Source of the DNA: Hyalangium versicolor
GTDB taxonomy: Bacteria; Myxococcota; Myxococcia; Myxococcales; Myxococcaceae
Length of the DNA: 64,000 nt
Reading direction: 5' to 3'
Assembly: GCF_020103695.1 (NCBI RefSeq)
Contig: NZ_JAHXBF010000016.1
Location: forward strand, 249,790-313,789
In this document: one piece after another, positions 61,901 through 64,000 of the stretch
Position numbering within the stretch: position 1 is the first letter of the stretch
Layout of the letters: every line of letters starts with the position of its first letter
Notes under the pieces: generated by a model
What the model was told of the DNA's origin: nothing
The model's input: the letters and a program-made list of their open reading frames with translations, nothing else
The model's database searches: none
Position numbers and translations under genes: made by a program

Positions 61901-62618
61901 GGGCCAGGTGGACCAGCACGAGATCCGCGTCACCACCCGGAAGGACGAGCGGGGCCGCGCGGTGGTGGCGGTGAGCGACACGGGCTCCGGCATTCCCCCC
62001 GACGTGCTGCCTCGCATCTTCGAGCCCTTCTTCACCACCAAGCCGGTGGGCGTGGGCACCGGGCTGGGGCTGTCCATCTGCCACTCGTACATCCAGGCCA
62101 TGGGCGGAGAGATCCGCGTGCGCAGCGAGCTCGGCCGGGGCACCACCTTCGAAGTCATCCTCCCGCCCGCTCCCGGGAGCGCCCAGGCGGAAGCTGGCGT
62201 GGAGCCCTCTCCCACCCGCGCCGCGCCCGGCCCGAGACGTCGGCTGCTGATCATCGACAACGAGCCGCTCTTTCTCACCTCCCTGGCTCGCATGCTCACG
62301 CCCGAGCACGAGGTGGTGTCCTCCACCAGCGCACGCCATGCCCTGGAGCGGCTGCGCGCGGGCGAGCACTTCTCGCTCATCCTCTGTGACGTGATGATGC
62401 CGGACATGACCGGCATGCAGTTGCACGAGACGCTGCGCCGGGATGTGCCCGCGCAGGCCGAGCGCATGGTGTTCATCACCGGAGGCGCCTTCACCCAGGA
62501 GGTGCGCACCTTCCTGGACACCACCACCCAGCCCTGGCTGGAGAAGCCCTTCGAGCCCGAAGCGCTGAGAGCCCGCATCCGAACCCTGCTGCTGGAACGG
62601 GAGCCCTCGGCGGCCTGA
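58947..62618 (+). CDS. Two-component propeller hybrid histidine kinase
   Basis: A 1223-residue sensor. A signal/anchor near residues 30-50 is followed by a periplasmic propeller of repeated W-I/V-G-T/G units (about 60-625; for example DGSLWIATEG), a Y_Y_Y domain (about 670-765), a span (about 775-795), HisKA with His857 (GVGHELNNPL), a HATPase domain (NAAHAIPEG, GTGLGLSICHS) and a C-terminal receiver (about 1094-1215) with Asp1148 (CDVMMPD). The receiver's acidic pocket reads DNE instead of DD/DE. Unlike Bacteroides hybrid regulators it has no DNA-binding domain. ATG 58947 has a poor ribosome site. Confidence 0.93.
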   Translation: MARARRGVCLLRHVLNPFLAERISRSVRVYVQRLTVLAAVLGLSWEASALDPDKALIQFPHHVWQTTDGLPQNSVLALAQTPDGYLWGGTWEGLVRFDGVRFTVYEKTNTPALPGRSVRCLATAPDGTLWIGMTEGLAGWRQGAFFPINPPAGTILTEARDLQVARDGSLWIATEGFGVSRLFEGHFQTWRASDGLASDNVLALTEDTAGTIWAAGEGGLQRWNGTAWSAPLVFEGQDQVVVQTLTSDPNGTIWAGNTKGDVYQIRDGSMRRVPEASLSGAPVVTLLVDKGGSLWVGSLGRGVARLAGGRRSMLNAENAPESTQVVDLLEDSEGNVWIGTDARGLHRLKDAPFSSYGQPEGMANDMVLAIRETRDGSLWFATLGGGISRLLDGKMTTWTEREGLIQDRVRSIAETPDGSLWFGTRLGISRWRAGQFTSYGVAEGLADVRALLLDVDAQGTLWVGTPTGLARWTGERFEPFTPRGGLPGQNITALRTSAAGGLWVGTNGGGLVHLIDGQSTLLTPEGGKLSSKPMAIHEEDDGTLWIGTNDGLFHWSAGNIHRFSTDEGLFDNRIFHILSDGNGNLWMSSNKGISRVTVKELESVAQGRLRRANARVYGAEDGMRSEECNALGSPGGWRDRSGRLWFPTIRGAVVYTPGSEAMRSPPPEVRIEELRVDGRPVPVSELGRIPGGEGKVEFHYTSAGLRAPQQLQFRYQLEGVDTDWVRAGSRREAYYTRLPPGTYRFRVEAEYLDGGGAAPGAVLTFYLKPRLHQTWAFRVACALLGVATVAGSVWLGLHRARRRELELQERVDQRTRELATVNADLKMRIEEVQATRERLVHAEKMAAVGTLAAGVGHELNNPLAFIISNLHFVASELKDSGVQASDPPRWKEVEQALGDALKGTDRMRRIIQDLKTFSRAQPKNSRPVDLHTVLELAISMADVEIRHRARKVKDYGAPPAVIGDETQLGQVFLNLLINAAHAIPEGQVDQHEIRVTTRKDERGRAVVAVSDTGSGIPPDVLPRIFEPFFTTKPVGVGTGLGLSICHSYIQAMGGEIRVRSELGRGTTFEVILPPAPGSAQAEAGVEPSPTRAAPGPRRRLLIIDNEPLFLTSLARMLTPEHEVVSSTSARHALERLRAGEHFSLILCDVMMPDMTGMQLHETLRRDVPAQAERMVFITGGAFTQEVRTFLDTTTQPWLEKPFEPEALRARIRTLLLEREPSAA

Positions 62619-62620
62619 GC

Positions 62621-63547
62621 TCAGCCCGGGTCCATCTCCCCCACCCCATCCGCCTCGGTGAAGTCCGCGGGGCGGACGGCGGGCAGGCGCAGCAGGGACC
62701 ACGACTCCCCAGCCTGCCACGACACCTCACCGGAGATGCCCCAGCCCCCGCGCACGGCCTCCCGGCCCTCGTACTCGAGCCAGAACACCGCCTCGTCCGG
62801 CCGGGCCGCCTGATCCAGACAGGCCACGCGAGACACCGGCCGGTGGCCCTCGCCTCCCAGCGACACCGCGAATCCCTTGTGCGAGTGCCCGCACAGCACC
62901 CAGCGCGGCCGAAGGGTGTCCACCAGCCGACGGGTGATGGGGTTGCCGATCCAGTAGGACGGCAGGGGCCTGCCCGTGGACAGCCCCTCGTCCCGGGCGC
63001 GCTGGACGATGCCTCGGGGCCACTCGTGCGCCAGCAGGATGTCCACGTCCCGGAGGCCCAGGAGCGTCTCCACCTCGGGCGCCCGGAAGTAACCGGCCTG
63101 CTTCGCCGTATCCAGCGACGTGGGCCGCTTCAGCGGCTGCTCGAAGAAGCGCGGCGCGTGGATGCCCGACAAATAGGCGATGCGCAGCCCATTCACCTGC
63201 CGCATTCCAGCACGCCCCAGGTAGTGCACATTGGGTGCGAGCTCGCACCCACCCGGAGAGTCGTGCAGCGCTTCGAAGTCCTCGTTGTTGCCGCCAATGA
63301 AGTACAGCGGACGCTTCATGCGCCGCTGCCCGTCCGCATACTCCGCGAACTCGGCCGGCATGGCGCGCTTGGCCGCCTTGCGCCGGTGGTCATCCGGCCG
63401 CCGGAACGCCTCTACATCTCCCACCGCGAGCACCAGATCGACGGGCCGACCACGCGCCGCTTCCAGGGCATCCATCCACGCCTCCACCCGGTGGAAGCGC
63501 CCATGGATGTCTCCCACGCCGACCACGAGCTGGGATTCTGGAGGCAT
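62621..63547 (-). CDS. Dbr1-like metallophosphoesterase
   Basis: A 308-residue calcineurin-type phosphoesterase. Metal motifs are GDIHG, AVGDVEAF, IGGNNED (in place of GNHE), LAHEWP and CGHSHKGF. The middle (NVHYLGRAGMRQVNGLRIAYLSGIH) and VDILLAHEWPRGI closely follow the eukaryotic RNA lariat debranching enzyme Dbr1, except that the first motif has the normal Asp where Dbr1 has Cys. Bacterial relatives are annotated only as metallophosphatases. The ATG at 63547 follows AAGGG. The 3' end lies 2 bases from the hybrid kinase stop (convergent). Confidence 0.88.
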   Translation of the reverse strand: MPPESQLVVGVGDIHGRFHRVEAWMDALEAARGRPVDLVLAVGDVEAFRRPDDHRRKAAKRAMPAEFAEYADGQRRMKRPLYFIGGNNEDFEALHDSPGGCELAPNVHYLGRAGMRQVNGLRIAYLSGIHAPRFFEQPLKRPTSLDTAKQAGYFRAPEVETLLGLRDVDILLAHEWPRGIVQRARDEGLSTGRPLPSYWIGNPITRRLVDTLRPRWVLCGHSHKGFAVSLGGEGHRPVSRVACLDQAARPDEAVFWLEYEGREAVRGGWGISGEVSWQAGESWSLLRLPAVRPADFTEADGVGEMDPG

Positions 63548-63619
63548 CGTCCGCCCTTCAAACTGCCGCGCGCGAACCCCCGTGTCGAGGGGGAATTCCT
63601 CCGGGTGTGCAGAAACAGT

Positions 63620-63664
63620 GAAAAGCGAAAATAATGATGGGGACGCCCCATGTGGGACGTCCCC
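63620..63664 (-). terminator. Probable terminator of the partial VWA-type gene
   Basis: Minus-strand GGGGACG (63664-63658) pairs with CGTCCCC (63645-63639), with further CCC/GGG pairing inside, followed by an ATTATTTTC-type T-rich tract. It lies 28 bases after the stop at 63692. Confidence 0.65.
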
Positions 63665-63691
63665 TTGTTTCACCCAGGCCTGCCCCCCGGC

Positions 63692-64000
63692 TCAGCAACC
63701 CAGCGGGTAGGTGACCTCGACGAAGGCGCCCGCCGGCGGGGCATAGCCCACATCGAAGAGGACGGAGTTGGTCGAGGGCTCGTAGTGCCAGTGGGTGGTG
63801 ATCTCCTCGCCATTGATTCGGACGGAGATCTGCGCCGGGTCCGCCGGCACGTCCGAGAGCGGGAAGTTCCGCTTGGGCCCGAAGGTGGTGTCCGAGAGCT
63901 TCTTGAGGGAGCTGGCCCAGTTCGGGGTGCAGATGCTCTCCACGACGCCGCCGGTGGCCTCGGCCAACTGGATGTAGCGGGTGCCGGAGCTGCTCGCGGT
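63692..64000 (-). CDS. C-terminal part of a VWA-type adhesion/secreted protein (partial)
   Basis: The frame runs off the window edge; 102 residues are visible, entering as TASSSGTRYIQLAEATGG. The segments VVESICTPNWASSLKKL, ISVRINGEEITTHWHYE and GAFVEVTYPLGC match the closing part of von Willebrand factor A domain proteins often found in myxobacteria. Metal-binding residues of the VWA domain would lie outside the window, so activity cannot be judged. Confidence 0.65.
   Translation of the reverse strand, partial: TASSSGTRYIQLAEATGGVVESICTPNWASSLKKLSDTTFGPKRNFPLSDVPADPAQISVRINGEEITTHWHYEPSTNSVLFDVGYAPPAGAFVEVTYPLGC

Noticed and set aside
1..64000. tRNA genes, CRISPR arrays, transposases or phage genes
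   Set aside because: Gaps between genes were read for tRNA T-arms, regularly spaced repeats and terminal inverted repeats. None was found, and no protein carries transposase, integrase or Cas motifs.

Overview
The window reads as a chromosomal segment of a myxobacterium, probably of the Cystobacterineae (Archangium/Cystobacter/Myxococcus side). The reasons are high GC, very tight gene packing, three FHA proteins, a PEGA-tailed Ser/Thr kinase, a sigma-54 enhancer-binding protein, several sensor histidine kinases without partner regulators, many Cys-rich lipoproteins, and a protein that reads like the CdnL transcription factor of Myxococcus. The identification rests on recognised protein families, not on a search.

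Layout. 1-7.2 kb: surface/signalling genes, namely a lipoprotein with an excellent sigma-54 promoter, a divergent FHA/sigma-54 activator, a two-gene lipoprotein/PEGA operon using TTG starts, and a PEGA Ser/Thr kinase starting only 29 bp away. 7.3-10.8 kb: a putative outer-membrane protein, an overlapping cupredoxin and a membrane adenylate cyclase. 10.9-20 kb: small membrane/lipoprotein genes, then two tandem sensor kinases sharing a GAF-histidine kinase module; the second is a 1912-residue Ser/Thr kinase-AAA-GAF-histidine kinase fusion. 20-27.4 kb: an allene-oxide-cyclase-like lipoprotein, a TrmO-like protein, an arginase, and a divergent six-gene operon headed by a haem-oxygenase-like diiron oxidase (HDO). 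27.6-31 kb: a large discoidin-domain lipoprotein. 31-45.5 kb: mostly housekeeping and envelope genes (cysS, two FHA proteins, a LysR/SDR pair, cdnL, comEC, a CBM9 lipoprotein, a PH-domain protein, a TPR protein, purA). 45.5-52.3 kb: addA and addB. 52.4-64 kb: PAP2 phosphatase, histidine kinase, ROK sugar kinase, GNAT protein, DUF5011-like secreted protein, a propeller hybrid kinase, a Dbr1-like metallophosphoesterase and the end of a VWA-type protein.

The most unusual locus is 21.1-27.4 kb. HDO oxidase, GNAT acetyltransferase, class I methyltransferase, 4-OT-type tautomerase, EamA exporter and HTTM membrane protein overlap or nearly abut on one strand. They share an AT-rich control region with a divergent arginase. 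The HDO keeps a full set of apparent diiron ligands (ExxH and HxxxDxxH). This looks like a compact pathway that makes, modifies and exports a small, possibly arginine-derived, molecule; I recognise no described cluster of this composition. Other points of interest are an AddA whose nuclease centre looks destroyed while its Fe-S-type cysteines remain, the sigma-54 promoter beside its probable activator, a cdnL terminator whose U-tract runs to 2 bases before the next start codon, and the Dbr1-like phosphoesterase.

No rRNA, tRNA, CRISPR, transposase or phage gene was seen. Start codons were chosen by hand from ribosome-binding sites and domain starts, so they often differ from the longest open frame.
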